DNA of 64,000 bases from Dirofilaria immitis (taxonomy: Eukaryota > Nematoda > Chromadorea > Rhabditida > Onchocercidae): assembly GCA_024305405.1 (NCBI GenBank), contig JAKNDB010000068.1, positions 6,005,501 to 6,069,500 on the forward strand. Direction: 5' to 3'. The stretch's first letter is position 1; every line of letters starts with the position of its first letter. Below are positions 46,687-60,300 of this stretch, in pieces. The notes under the pieces are model-generated. The model worked only from the letters and a program-made list of their open reading frames with translations. It made no database searches and had not been told where the DNA came from. Both the position numbers and the translations under genes were made by a program.

Positions 46687-46759
46687 TTGCACTGGAATTG
46701 CAAATTGGTGATAAGAAAGCAAACTGAATTACATAAGGAAATTGCTCATGTATAATGTA

Positions 46760-46765
46760 AATAAA
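46760..46765 (+). terminator. Probable poly(A) signal of tmem-131
   Basis: AATAAA 74 bp after the stop codon, followed by a run of about 16 A. Confidence 0.6.
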
Positions 46766-48237
46766 AATGAGAAATCTTTTCCGCGGCTTTTCATTAAAAA
46801 AAAAAAAAAAACCTTCATATCGATTCAGCCATTATTGGTTGATAAGTATCTCGAAACTGTTTACTGTTCAATAAACTGATAATGAATGGAAAATAAGTTA
46901 ACATATAATAGGAAAACTTTTGATGTTGTATATTCTCACAATGTCACTTTTCCAGTAGTTTCAAATTGGAGTATCTGAAGTTAAAACCTGATCTGTGTGG
47001 TCAAGTTAATTAATTTTAAAAACATTATTTAATCTTAATTGGCATTCATTGCCGAAAAACTGATTCTACGAATGATAATGATTCGATGACTTCATACTCA
47101 CTCAGTTCATTAGCGCAAATCGGAAATAATACCAACGAGAAATTATTGTTGATATAGGGAAATGTAATCAAATCATTTCTTTTCGGTGGGGTTTGGTGAT
47201 TGCACGTGTCTTCTCATTCCATTTATTATAAATTTTTAGAATTGAATTCCCCAAAGTTTATCATAATTAGTGTTATGGATATCGCTCTCGGTCTTGAAAT
47301 TTTTAAATTCGAAATCAAGGTTTTTGGATGATTGATTTTTTTCCTCAGTTGAAGGTTTTTTCTTTCCTATTGAATTTAAGGTATTTCGACTTCTTTTTTT
47401 TCTTTGTTTTTTTAAATTTTTTTAATTGAAACTGAGATCGCTTTTTATTTGGCTGGTATCAAACAAACAAGCAAGATTATTTACTGGTTTTTGTTCAATA
47501 ATCTGCTGAGGTTTAAAAATTTCCAATCACAAACTTTTACTAACTAAGCAGAGATTTTTTAATCAAATCTAGTCCATAATTTTGATTATTAATTTGTAGA
47601 GGTTAATATAATTTGAATACCTGAAATATATTGTGTATCAAATCTTTTATGTGGAAGACATTCAACAATATAGTAATTTATTAAGTAAATTGAAATCTTT
47701 TTCAATCGGTGTGAGATTTAAAACATTTTACAGATTTTTTTAAAGTTATAGCTACATCAATTCTTGGCAGAGATAAAACTTTGAAAAAATTAATTTTGAA
47801 GTGATTAATTATCGGTAGTGGCTTTTTACCAGTAGTTTCATTTCTCTTCTTGATATTTCAAGATTGCCGATCAGGTCGATGTATTTCTAGCTTACATTTC
47901 TAGAAAAAGTAAAAAAATTAAAGTCTATGAATTAATATTACCAATTTGAAAATTAATATCATTTTCAAATTATTCTTCTACGCTAACCTATATTTTAGTG
48001 ATATTTTATTTATTAAAATTTCAGCATATTTTGATTATTACGAGAAATTAACAAGAAATTCAATTAAAGAAACAATATGAGAAATACTTCTTAAATAATA
48101 AAAATTTCTTTTCAATAAACAATTAAGCAACAATGATTAATTAGCTTGAAGGGCGAAGTATATTTTATAAAAAATCAATACATTTCGAATTCTCAAAAAT
48201 GATTTCATTTTCCTTTCAAATTTTCCTTCAAAAATAA
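46766..48237. other. Interval between tmem-131 and the PP1-like gene (convergent)
   Basis: No coding exon seen. The two flanking genes point toward each other, so this should be 3' flank of both. Confidence 0.5.
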
Positions 48238-48243
48238 TTTATT
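48238..48243 (-). terminator. Possible poly(A) signal of the PP1-like gene
   Basis: TTTATT on the plus strand, that is AATAAA on the minus strand, 110 bp past the phosphatase stop codon. Confidence 0.4.
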
Positions 48244-48352
48244 TTCTTCTAAAATAAAACGAACATTGAAATTTTAGTACTTAAGCATATAACAAAAAAA
48301 TTGACCTCATCTTTTGCTTTTTTTCTCTTTTATAGAAATAAAAATGCCGATT

Positions 48353-51300
48353 TCAAATTTGAAAAAAAGAAATTACCAAGTCTTTTGCTATATGCAGTAC
48401 TGCAGCAGAATTACCCATGAAATAATTTGGTGCCGAGAATATTGTTATTAAATGATCACCGAATTTTTCATAACCATTTTCCATTACCTTGGTGATGAAG
48501 AATACAAAACTTACATAATTAATCGATTGATTGGTTGATTCATATCAGTAATTAGTATAAGTACTGGATTATGCAAAAATAATTTGTAACAATTTCTTTT
48601 GCTTCAGATATTTCTATTTCTATTTCCTCCATTTTAATTTATTTACAAAAGGAAAAAGGTGCAAATATTGAGCATTCGAAATGGAATAATAATTTAAATT
48701 TTAAAATATTGAATCATAATCCAAAATTGGAATTAAATTCACACCAAATTAATTAAAAAGTTACATATGAATGTATAATTTGTTGTCATATACAACAACA
48801 ACAATAATAATAATTAGTAGTGGTAATAGTAGCAATTTTTAAATATCACAAAACATCTGACATCTTCTGCTTCATTAAAAAAAATTAGTAGATCTATACC
48901 TGGTGTGCTCGTACTATCAAATCTAAGCCAAGTGTTTCGCAAAATTCTTTTACGGCATTAATGCCAAATAATCGGGCAACTCCTCGTCTACTGTTATAAT
49001 TATAATTAGTTACATAATAACTTGGATCAGACCACGTTAAATCGGTTAATATGCCTAAATCCGGAATTTCACATGGTCGCTCAATCTCGTTTCAGCTAAA
49101 ATTTTCAGAAAATATATGAAGGTTAACGGATTTTCGCTATTTTTTGATTATTTTTCAACCAAAAAGTAGAAGGTTTAAATTTGATAAGGTTGAAATTCGT
49201 AATTGAATAATCGAATAATGAATAATGTAAAATTGAAACTTTCTGGGATAGGAATTACAAGTTTCATAATTTTCATGTACAATAATTAAACCAAATTATG
49301 ACAATCTTGCTCTAAATATGCTGTAGTTTATTTTTAACCAAAAAAATTATAATATAATGTCGATTATTCCTGATACTTTTTACCTTTGATTTTTTGTATT
49401 TTACAATTTTCTATTTTCATCTAGTTGAGTGTTTAAAATTTACCTGTACAAATTCCGTTAAATCTTCACTTATTCCACCATGCATACATAAAATTCGTTT
49501 CTGTATTCGCGCGCAAAATGGCATGCAGAAAAATGCCAATTGAAATGTATTAAATAATTTATTCGAATATTTGAAATAAACTATCATATAACAATAATAA
49601 TTTTGAAAAAATGATTTATACAAATTAATAAACAGTAATTAAGCAAAAAATGAAGTAATAAATAGGTGAAATCTTTAAGTAATACGATTACGATTTTTGC
49701 ATAATAATAACAATCGTAACGATAACAATTATAATTTACTAGTAGTGATTCCTTTCAATGTTTAAGAACAATTTATTGAAAATCTTTTTCTGATAACGAC
49801 CTCTTGTTTTAACCGACAATGAATTCCTTAACTGACAATAATAATCCTTATTGGTAATGACTTTTTTAATTGGTAATAGCAGTTATTCATGACGACTTTT
49901 TAATTGAAAATAATAACAATTTGTTAATAGTAATAATTATTATAACTATAATTGTGATAACGAAGCAATAAAAAAGATGATAATTATGGCTATATATCAT
50001 AATGATGTATGGGAAAAATATATATAGATAGATAAGGATAGTTAATTTTAGATACGTATTCTACGATGATAATAATAATATAAAAAGAATATGGAAGTAT
50101 GATAATTAGATAACCAAAATAATAATTACTGTTACTATAATAAATGATTCAGCTAACTTTTTTAGAGTTATATTTTAATAGAAAAATGATGCAAAATAAT
50201 TGAAGATGTGGTTTAAAAAAATTCTATGGTACCTTAGAACACATTCGTCGTAGAATCCATATCTAAGATTAACATAGCGTGATTCATGATTTCCTCGCAA
50301 CAGATATATATCACGTGGATAAAGTATCTGCAAAAAAATATGCATATATATGTCTTCAATAATACAATTATACTAATTTTATAATATGATTTCTAATGCA
50401 TAAATTATTACAGAAAAGAAAACTCATCAATGCGTTAATTCCAAAATTTAGGATTTTGAAATTTTAAAATAAATATTTAAATAACAAATCTTTTTTCTTT
50501 GCTCTTAATTCAGAAAAGCAAGAGAAGGAAAAGTTATACTTTACTTATATAATTTACCTTGTAAGCAAACAGGAGTGTCATAACTTCAATAGAAAATTGA
50601 CCACGATCAACATAATCACCGAGAAAAAGATATTGCCGATTAGGCGGAAAGCCATATAAAATAAAAAGTGCTAATAAATCTTTGAATTGGCCATGAATAT
50701 CACCACAAACGGTTATTGGCGATTTAAGCTAAAAGATTAAAGAATTCAAAAAAAAGAAACAAAAAGAAAAACTGATATTATCGCCAATAACATCATCAGT
50801 CCTTAACTTTTCACTTATCTGTTACTTACTTCATGTATTGAATATTTCGTAAATTTATCGATTGCAAGGAATTCCTATTTTTCCATATACATTCATTTTC
50901 TAAATTTTATATCCTTCTCTTACATTTCCTTTTTAATTGCATTGAAATTAATTTAATTAGTTCGTTACGAATATATCATAAATGATATATATATATATAT
51001 CCACTAAATAAATCATGTATTAATACGCTAAAATGAAGCTCTCAGTGCATACAATCGATAAATACACCAATCATAAGAAAAATTTAGCATTTTTACCATA
51101 CAAATTATTTTATTCATTTTATTTAAAAAAATAAATGAATAATAAATCAAATAAGATTGCCAAATTGAAAAAATGAAAAGTTAGCAGAAAATTTTCACAA
51201 TATTTAAAAACAAACTAATGTGGGAAGAATTAAAACCATATTCCTTCATATTCATTTAAAGATACATAAAAAAGAAAACTTTACTTCTACAAGAGTAGGT

Positions 51301-52029
51301 TGCATCCAAAATACTTCCTGGCTCGATAACATAATTCGATCAGTTCATTCTCGGTAAATAAAGACTGGCATAATTTCGGCTGCCATTCTTCAGTAAGACG
51401 TTTAATCACCGAACGAAGCCATTTTCTCACCTGTTATTAATTTATTTATTTCAAATTTCAAAATTAAAAAGAATAGTTTGTTATGCTAAAATACTTTTAT
51501 AAATTATTAATGCTCAATTCTCAAAAGTATTAAAATTGTTGAGTTTAAAACTTTACCATTCTTCATTATTCAGATAATATGTTGGGTATTCGTTAAAAAT
51601 ACACGAAAAGTATCTTTAACAAAGACAATATCACTTTTCATATATCATATTTTATTATAATTAAGCAACACGTTTTTTCGACTGTATTCAAAAAATATAC
51701 TCAATTATTACAGAAGCATATTTTATGCTGAAGAAATAACAAATGCCATTCTTATTTTTCATATTCAAATTTTCAAAACTTTCATTGTCATTGATTCTTT
51801 TGTCTCAAATCAAAAGGTTTTTAAAAAATTTTCAAAAACATACTCTTATTTTATCAGATTTGATCGGTGGTTCGAATTCCTTTATTGTTATTGGCCATTT
51901 CTGCAATGGTACTTGTGATACTTCACTGCCACTTCCAACATTTTTATATTCCGATGACGAATCTTCCGTTTTTGCTTGTGCTGCTTGAAGAATATCTTTG
52001 CTTGCTATTTGTTCCTCATTTACTTCCAT
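48353..52029 (-). CDS. Divergent PP1-type serine/threonine protein phosphatase
   Basis: Seven exons on the minus strand: 52029-51844, 51430-51285, 50728-50558, 50327-50233, 49570-49444, 49095-48900, 48487-48353; about 340 residues. After a 60-residue Ser/Glu-rich N-terminal extension comes a PP1 catalytic core with all metal-binding motifs: GDIHG, GDYVDRG, RGNHE, MHGG and IVRAHQ, then SAPNY. It removes phosphate from Ser/Thr with two metal ions. It differs from canonical PP1 in RGNHES (Ser for Cys), in the loop after SAPNY (FMGNS instead of the usual CGEFDN, one residue shorter), and in ending at SFFQI without the usual C-terminal tail. Three defects: a missing base at 51317-51318, a one-base gain near 49084-49088, and acceptor AA instead of AG before the exon at 49570, although phase fits exactly. 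Nematodes carry many lineage-specific PP1-like genes, often sperm-expressed; that role here is inference. Confidence 0.85.
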
Positions 52030-53486
52030 TTGTTAAATATTTAAATAGGCTCTAAAAGTTTAAAAATTTTTATATGCCACATCTAGACATGCACATACAT
52101 ACATACATATACACACACACACACACACAACACACATACATACATACACACAGAAAACATATATATATATATAATATTTTTTTTTGATGATAATTATTGC
52201 TATTTTATGAATAAATAATAAAATTAAAATAAAAAAAAGGAATTAATAAAATGTAGGTATATGGAAATTCTTGATTCAATCATTAATTTCTCATATCTTG
52301 TTTTTCCCAAGGAAACAAATTAGAATTAATTATATCGCATTAATTAAACTCAAATAATATCAATTTAATTAACTAAATTTAATAGTATTATACAACTCAA
52401 ATAGTAAATAAACGATTTTAAATATCATTTCAGTAAAAAAGAGATGAAATTAGATTGCGTTTCTTTAAAATTTCTCGCTTTCTTTGCTTTTGCTTATAAA
52501 TAAAATTTAATCCTATTAAAATTTTACATATCTCTATTGGAACATGAAATGGAATTTAATATTATCATATAAAAGTTATGTGATATAGCAATAAGTAATA
52601 TTCACTCTACCAATGTAATTTGGTAAAAAAAAAGGAAAAAGCCGATTGCTTCCATTTAGATCAAATGAATAAATTACATCTGAAACTCTGAAATCAACCG
52701 AATACTTTAGTCAATTCAATCGTTACTGCAAATTTAAAAATTCAAAATCACAATTTATATTTTGAATTATTGATTTTATTTTTCATTACTTTACAACTCT
52801 TTTCATTTCATTTCTCTTCAATTTATTTTTGCTTCTCTATCTTAAAACATTTCCATTCTCTATTCTCCCTTTTTTTTATCCCTTTTCTTTATACTATTCA
52901 TTTCCAATTGAGAAAGACAATGTTAATTAGGCTGAAAGATTTATGATATTTATGTGATGAATGTGTCATTCTCAACTTCTGACCTTTATCGTCTCCCACT
53001 TCTTTTACCATTGCACACTTCGCTAGGATTATATCGGTCGATATCGAGGTTATGCTGAGGTCAAGAATCCAATATATGGATGCATCAAAGATCATTCTGG
53101 AGAGTGTTTCCTCCCTTCATACCTAAATAATCTTTGTTATATTACTGCTGCCATATATTCATAATTAATTTTAAGATATAACTTAAGTTCTTAATAATTT
53201 TCAACTTGTAAATTTATTGCTATCATTTGAGAATAACAATCTTTAAGACGTACCGATTAATGACTAAGAATGTTTTAATCTTTAATCATCACATTTATTA
53301 TGACTGGTGATCGTATATTGCTGCTCCAATTTCTTTATAATTATTATTACTATAACTTGTGTATGAATATATTATAAATGTTGCATATATTTCTTTTAAC
53401 ATTATTAATCAATAAAACAAACAAGAGAATAGTAAAATAATCTTTCCATATTGTTTAATATTATAGGCTATATGATTAGAATCGAA
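52030..53486. other. Divergent promoter interval of the PP1-like gene and daf-2, left part
   Basis: AT-rich with a CA/TA repeat at 52080-52176. A less AT-rich patch at 52970-53120 gives a 65-codon minus-strand open frame without recognisable homology or clear splice sites. Confidence 0.45.
52080..52176 (+). repeat. (CATA)n and (CA)n compound microsatellite
   Basis: CATACATA, then about nine CA units, then CATACATA and TATATA, lying just upstream of the phosphatase start. Confidence 0.9.
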
Positions 53487-53494
53487 GTAAACAA
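53487..53494 (-). promoter_or_regulatory. DAF-16/FOXO-type element upstream of daf-2
   Basis: GTAAACAA, the reverse complement of the DAF-16 binding element TTGTTTAC, about 850 bp before the presumed daf-2 start. The same octamer occurs several times elsewhere in the window, so this is only a candidate. Confidence 0.3.
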
Positions 53495-53707
53495 TGTTAG
53501 GCTAATTAAAGCTTAAGTTTAAAGCCTAGCTTATAGATTCATGACTAGATGTAAGGCTGTATGGCTAATCACACTACGCTATTTCATTTATGGCCCTCAT
53601 GTATGGTATGATTCTTCAGATGAAATGAAAATGTTAATGAATTTTAAACGAAAGCTATTCATTTACCGTGGCCGTATAATATAGCACCGCCTGAAGGGTG
53701 GTCTCGT

Positions 53708-53715
53708 TTGTTTAC
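53708..53715 (+). promoter_or_regulatory. DAF-16/FOXO-type element upstream of daf-2
   Basis: Exact TTGTTTAC about 630 bp before the presumed daf-2 start, in a locally GC-richer patch (53660-53715), 221 bp from the oppositely oriented copy. Confidence 0.3.
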
Positions 53716-54342
53716 TTCGAATTACTTCATTTTGTTTCTGTTTGTTCTTTTGTTTATTAATTTGTATTTAATATTCTTGAATGATTTCTCCATGCTTCAT
53801 TATTTCTCATCTATCGTCACGATAAGACGAGGATTTTTTGTTATTCACTTCCTTCTACACTTTCTTTTGAGTTATCAGAAATTATAGAAATACTATTAAA
53901 AAGGAAATAAAAACAAAATTTCAGTTGTTATATATAAGATATAAATGAGAAAGGAAATCTTTAAAATATGAAGGATTAGGCGAAGTTAAGAAGTATGAAG
54001 TATATGTCACTTCTTAGTTATTTTGACGGTTAATTAATATTTTCAACTAAGTAAAAACTTTGAGAAGTAACCTAAACTGTATAAGTAGTTGAACAAATTT
54101 CAAATGTCTTATAAAGTAACTTAAATTATGTAAATAGTTAAAGAAATCGCAAAATATTCAAGCTAGCATTTAATATTTATGGTAATGATTCGACTTTTCA
54201 TATTTGCCTTTCTTAAATTGTAATTTATTGTAATATTGAATTTCATATTTTTATAATTATTTTTTTAGATCATTACATCGTATTCGACAGTTTCAATACA
54301 GTTTGCTGCTATTTGCAGCATTAGATATGGAGTTTAAATTCG

Positions 54343-57300
54343 ATGTGGAGCGTTTGGATATTTAATATACTTACAGCTTCTGCAAGTTATTTTATTTTTA
54401 TTTGAAACATGCAAATTTTATTCAATAACTTGATGTAATGTAAAGATTAAGTAAATGCTTATACGTGAATTAATCACTAACCTTGTCAAAATAATTATCC
54501 TCAGACAATTCTTTATAAGTATATATATATTAGGTATCCGCTCATGACGATATATACTGCCGTTCATTGGACATTCGGAATAGTCCGAATATGGCATTTC
54601 AAGACAAAGAAACGAATGAAAAATGGTCAACTTTGGCTAATTGTACGGTGATGGAAGGCGATTTCTCAATTTCAATGATTACAAGTTCGAATTTTACCCA
54701 TGAAAATTTTCCAGTTTTCAACAGCTTACGAGTTATTACGGGACATCTGTTGATTTTCCAAGTCAGGTTAGATTTTTTCATTGTTAGTTAATTTTGCAGC
54801 AGTATTTGTCGAGAAAGATCAATATTCAATAGTAAGACTAATTTTAATTTTAATATTTCAGTGCTCTTCGATCGCTGAAACGAATTTTCCCTAATTTACG
54901 TATTATTGGTGGGCAAGAATTAATCATGAACTATGCACTCGTGATATATCAGAATACACATTTGGTAGAAATTGGCCTACCAAAGCTGACTACAATTATT
55001 AACGGTGGTGTACGAATTATGGATAATACTCAACTTTGTTATAGTCGATATATTGATTGGAGTCAAATACTGATTGGACCCGCTAATGATATTCTGACCG
55101 ATCAGAACAAAGGGACCGAATCTGGTACAGTTATTTTCTTGCAATGCATACATAAACTTTTATCATTGACCATTTATCATTAATGGCTAATAAAGTTATT
55201 ATCAGTGACTGATCTTAAGGATTGGCTTTATACATTATTATCATCATTATTATTAAGTTATGTATCAGGCCTAAGTTTTAACTGTTTCGTTAAATGCACT
55301 ATAATCTGAGTTGACAGTTGAGGGATTTTATTTGAAATGTTATAAAATTCCCCATAATTTCTCCAATTCTTGAAGATTTCAATTTTTTTTTATACAATTG
55401 TAAGTTGATTTGTTATTCCTTAAATTCAGATTTATGTAGCGATGACTGCATGCCACAAAATGAATATCGTTGCCATAAACGTGACCATATGTTATCTTGT
55501 TGGGATGCGGAAACATGTCAGCTTGGTAAGATTCTTTTTCTTATATTTCATTCCAAAAATTGATTGTACTAAATATATTTTTTAAGAAATTGTAGTTAAA
55601 AAATTTTGATGCTTTTTATTATGAAAAATTAGAATTTATAAATAATAGAGTTCGCAAAATATATTTCAAAAATTCTTCATTTTTCTTAAGCAATCATTTA
55701 ATTCTTTCAGAATGTAAATACACATGGAGCGAGGATAAAACTATAGGACCTGGTTGCAACGATGACGGTGAAAAATGTCATGATCAGTGCTTGGGTGGAT
55801 GCTCAGCACCTGATGATCCGAGTACCTGTCATTTTTGCAAAAATGTCATATATCAAGGTATATGCATGGATAAATGTCCAGTTGGCTTGTATGAAATACA
55901 TCACATTTATCTTGTAAGGTAAGCTCTTTTTCAGAGTTTAACACTTCTTAAAAAATTTTTGACTGAAATTTTTTTGGGAATTTTTAGTGAAGATTTTATT
56001 ACAAGAAACCACTTATTTTCTTTTTCTGCAATACGTTTTTTCAAGCAAAATTCATTCGCTTGATGCAGTCTTTTTTAAATAAGAAATTTTTTCGGATTTC
56101 TTAAATTCTTAGGAGTACTTTAAGCGTTAATACAAATTACGATCAACGTGGAAGAAAATTTTCCTTGTTCCAGAAGATGTGTAACAATTGAAGAATGTCG
56201 CAATATATCAGCACCAGTAACGATGGAAAGTACGAAGAAGCGGATGTTAATCGTTGAAAATATGTGTCGCGTTGATTGTCCATTTGGGCAGGAAATCGGT
56301 TTGTTATATTATATAGAAATTGATATAAAAAAAATCCATAATTTTTATGATTCAAACAGATAAGATGTATTTTTTTTCACTATAGATCCTATCACTTCTT
56401 CACGCTGCATCAAATGTGAAGGTTATTGTCCAGTGAAGTGTAAAGGTGGTACCATCGATTCCTTTGCGCGCATCAACGATTATTTGTTCAAAAATGCAAC
56501 GTTATCGAAGGTTATCTGGAAATCGAATTGAGGTTTGTTGGTCAGAAATTTATTTCCGCTTTGCCAAGCTTACGTACATGGTTGTTCTATTTTTAACTAT
56601 TTTAGTACAACAACAACAATAATAAATAATTTCTCAACATTTTCAGAAAATAATGAATTTTTTAAATGAATGAAATCATTTAAAAGTGATACTGTTTCTA
56701 GGAATTAAATTCTTTTAAAATGTCAACTTTAACGGCTAACTGATGATAACAAAAGAGTTTTTTCTTTCGTTTATATTTTTCGTGCAAAAATTTGGACCAA
56801 TCACTGTAGAATTAGTGAAGAATATGACTTATTATTAATTAAGTGTGGTCGAATTTAGTGAATTTTTAGGGTTTCGGAATCTAGGTTACAATGAATTAGA
56901 ATTTTCATTTACCATTTTAGGAAAGGTTTGGATGCAGCAGGAATGGAAAAAATTGGAGAAGCATTGGGCTATATTGAAGTTATTGAAGGCTATCTGTTGA
57001 TTGACTTCAGCATATCATTTATTTCTTTGCATATGTTCAAACGATTGCGGTTAATTAAAGGGAACATACTTTATAGAGACCGGTATATTATGAAACTATT
57101 TTCATTTCAATTTGGAATATTATAAGTCTAAGTGCCTAATGTTCTCACGTTTTGATGTAGAACTTATAATGACTTAATAGAGATTGATGTAAAATTAAAC
57201 GCTAAACTAAGAAAATATCTTACGCTTACATTTTATTGATATCTCTATAGGTTTATGTCGACGGCTAATTCAAAACTTGTCTATAGCGTAAGCATATGTT

Positions 57301-60300
57301 TTTTCAATTGATCTGAAACGTTGAAAACATTTTTTCTTTAACTCTTAAGCCTTACTTAAATGTTGCCATTTTTAAACTCAATAAAATTTTGCGGCCGGAA
57401 CTATTTTGAGATGTCCAGTCTGCCTTTTGCAACTTAAAACTTCGTAAATATATTTTGCAATGGAGTAAAAATGTATCTTTTAAGATATGCTCTCGCAATA
57501 TTTGAAAATGCCAATTTACGGCAAATATTTGATATCGAAAAACGGCCATTAACCCTCGGAAATGGTACAATATTATTCCAAAATAATCGCATGCTATGCT
57601 ATAATCGTATAAAAGCACTAATCGATCATACGGGCCTTACAGATGTGAAAGAGAACGATGTATCTTATTATAGTAACGGTGATCGGGCAGTATGTATGTA
57701 TTAATTTTATAATTGAAGTCTTATTTTCCTATTTCTTAACCTTAATTATTAGTTTAAGGCAGATTTTTGGATTTCTAGTCTTTCTAGAAATTACTTTCTG
57801 CTTGACCTTGGCCTAATGCAGACATGACATTAACCGAATTTTCAGGCGACGAAACGACTTTTGAGGTTCAGACTGAAGATGTACACAGTTTTGGTTTCAT
57901 GATATCATGGGTTGCTTTTAATACAACTGATATGGATCATCGCAAATTTTTAGGATATCAGGTATTTTTAGGATATGTATGCTGTGCTAGTAACAAACTC
58001 TTGCTTCGGTCTTGATTGTGAAATTGAAAATAGAATATCAACTTTATCTTATAGTTTTGCTTTCTTTCCAGTAGTTTTAATTACAAGTTTGATGATGAGC
58101 TGCTAATTTTATATTCACTTGAGTACACTGGAACTAATATTCTAAGCTGATGGGAAGCTTTTTATTCCTTCATTAGATAGAATAACCGAAATATGTTTGA
58201 ATATTCACAACCGTAGACTGAATAGACAGCAGAAAAGATTAAAAAACTTGGAGTATTAGATAAGTTTCTCTGCGGCAAGTACGGTTCAATTGCTGTTAAA
58301 TCGATTGCAGTATTCAAAGTATTTGATCATATACGGTTCGTCTTCCGCGCAGTAGACGTGGATCTCCCGTAAAAATGATATAAATACTCATGAAGTTGCA
58401 AAAAAATAATTCTATTCTGCTATTTGATTCCAAAAAAATTCTGCTCTTGTGTCTTCTTTGTATTTCTTATTTTTAGTGCAATCCAATAATATAATCCTCA
58501 TATTGCGTCACTTTTAAATAAAATTCCGAGAGTCTAATTGGATGAATAGTAAACTGTATCAATTATTGTTTAACGCTTCGAAATACATTTTGAATTCTTC
58601 GAAACTATAAAACAATATTTGATCTCTTTTTATTTCTTTTACGTAGAATGATATATTTTACGTTACTTAGAATGGTATTATTTTGGTTCAAAATTAGACA
58701 ATCTTTAGTTTTCATTTTGCGTTTTCAAGGTATTTTATAAAAAGTGGATGGCCCAGATTCGACATTGAGCATTGACGATGATCGTTCAGCTTGTAGTGAT
58801 TCATGGCAGATGCATTTCGAACCAGAGAAAGGAAATGGCAATGAAGGTTTGAATCGAGGAGCTGGTATTTTTGCTGTAGAATCTAATACATGGTATGTTA
58901 GCATTTTTCTTTTATAAATTTGCCAGAGTTATTCTCTCTTGCAATTCATGGCAGTATGGCATGATTTAAAGCCTTATTCTTAAATACCTACTGATCAAAT
59001 GCTTAATATCTAAACTTTCTCAATATCGGATGGCGATAAAGGTCTGGTTTTTAGGTACGCATATTACGTTCAAACAAAACTTATTAATCATCCCGGTGCA
59101 CGAAATGCCATCTCTAAGATTCGCTTTTAAAAACGCTTTTCTCCACTCCGGATCCACCAAAAGATGTTGTCGGGAAATCTCTCATTATGAAGCCTGATCA
59201 GATTGAGTAAGTAGTTTTCAAACGAAGAAAAAAACTTTTCTTTAGTTTTGTGGTAGATAATGGTCTTATAAGTTCGTTTCATTAGTCTTAGTAAATTATT
59301 TTTTAGACGTTATCTGGTTTATACTTTGATGATTAATAAATGGGAGAAGAAAGCTTTGTTATCCAGATTTTAATTTGAAAATTTCTTAGTGAATTGTTTT
59401 TTACAGTTTGGCTTGGGAACCACCAGAACGTCCAAATGGTGATATTACGCATTACATTGTCAAGTGGCAAATGTTAGGCGATGACCCATCGACAGTATCA
59501 GGAAACGTTTGTGATGATAAAACTGGTAAGTTTGAAATACTTAGAACTATGTAAAAAAATGTACATCGCAATATTTTTAAGTGCAAACAATGTTCTGATG
59601 AACTATGTGATATAAATAATGTCAGGGAGAAAAGATGGAATGTTTGATATGTATGCGGAGCTATATATTTTACATTCGTAGGTTTTTTTTGGTAATGAAA
59701 TTTCAAGCCAGCTATAATACAATGTGGATAACTGTTTGTTTTCTCTTGTTTATTCTTAATTCAGAACTGAAGCATCACAAAGATGTAAACGATCTTTTCA
59801 CACATACTTCTACACAACAATCTTGTTCAAAAGCTGGATGTTGCGAATGCCGATTATTAAAGGTAACTGTTATGAATGGTTTATGCTACATTATCACTTT
59901 AATCAAGTTATTTCACCAGTTCAATAATTTATTGCATAGTTTTTCTAGCAGCAGGAACAATTGCAACAGCAGTCAAAATCAACTAATATACATGTGGAAG
60001 ATGAAAGAGCCAATGAAGCTGATTTTGAAAATGCTGTGCAGAATTTGATTTTTGTGCAACAGTATGTTATTTCGTTTGATTTATTAAATTTTAGGTCTGT
60101 TGTAATAAATTTTTTAAGTTTTGATAATAAAATCTCTTGGTTGCTCAGAAAACAGTATGATGGGCAGATTAGATTTTACTTTTATTTTTTCCGTAGGTAG
60201 TGGAGTAGAAGAGGTGGGAAAATATGTATCACTTTACTATGACTTAATTTTTAAGCTCATTTTCTTTTTAATTAGTTAGTGATGTATATCATTTTGTTAT

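Noticed and set aside
52898..53095. 65-codon minus-strand open frame upstream of daf-2
   Set aside because: Slightly GC-richer than its surroundings but without homology or a convincing start and splice structure.
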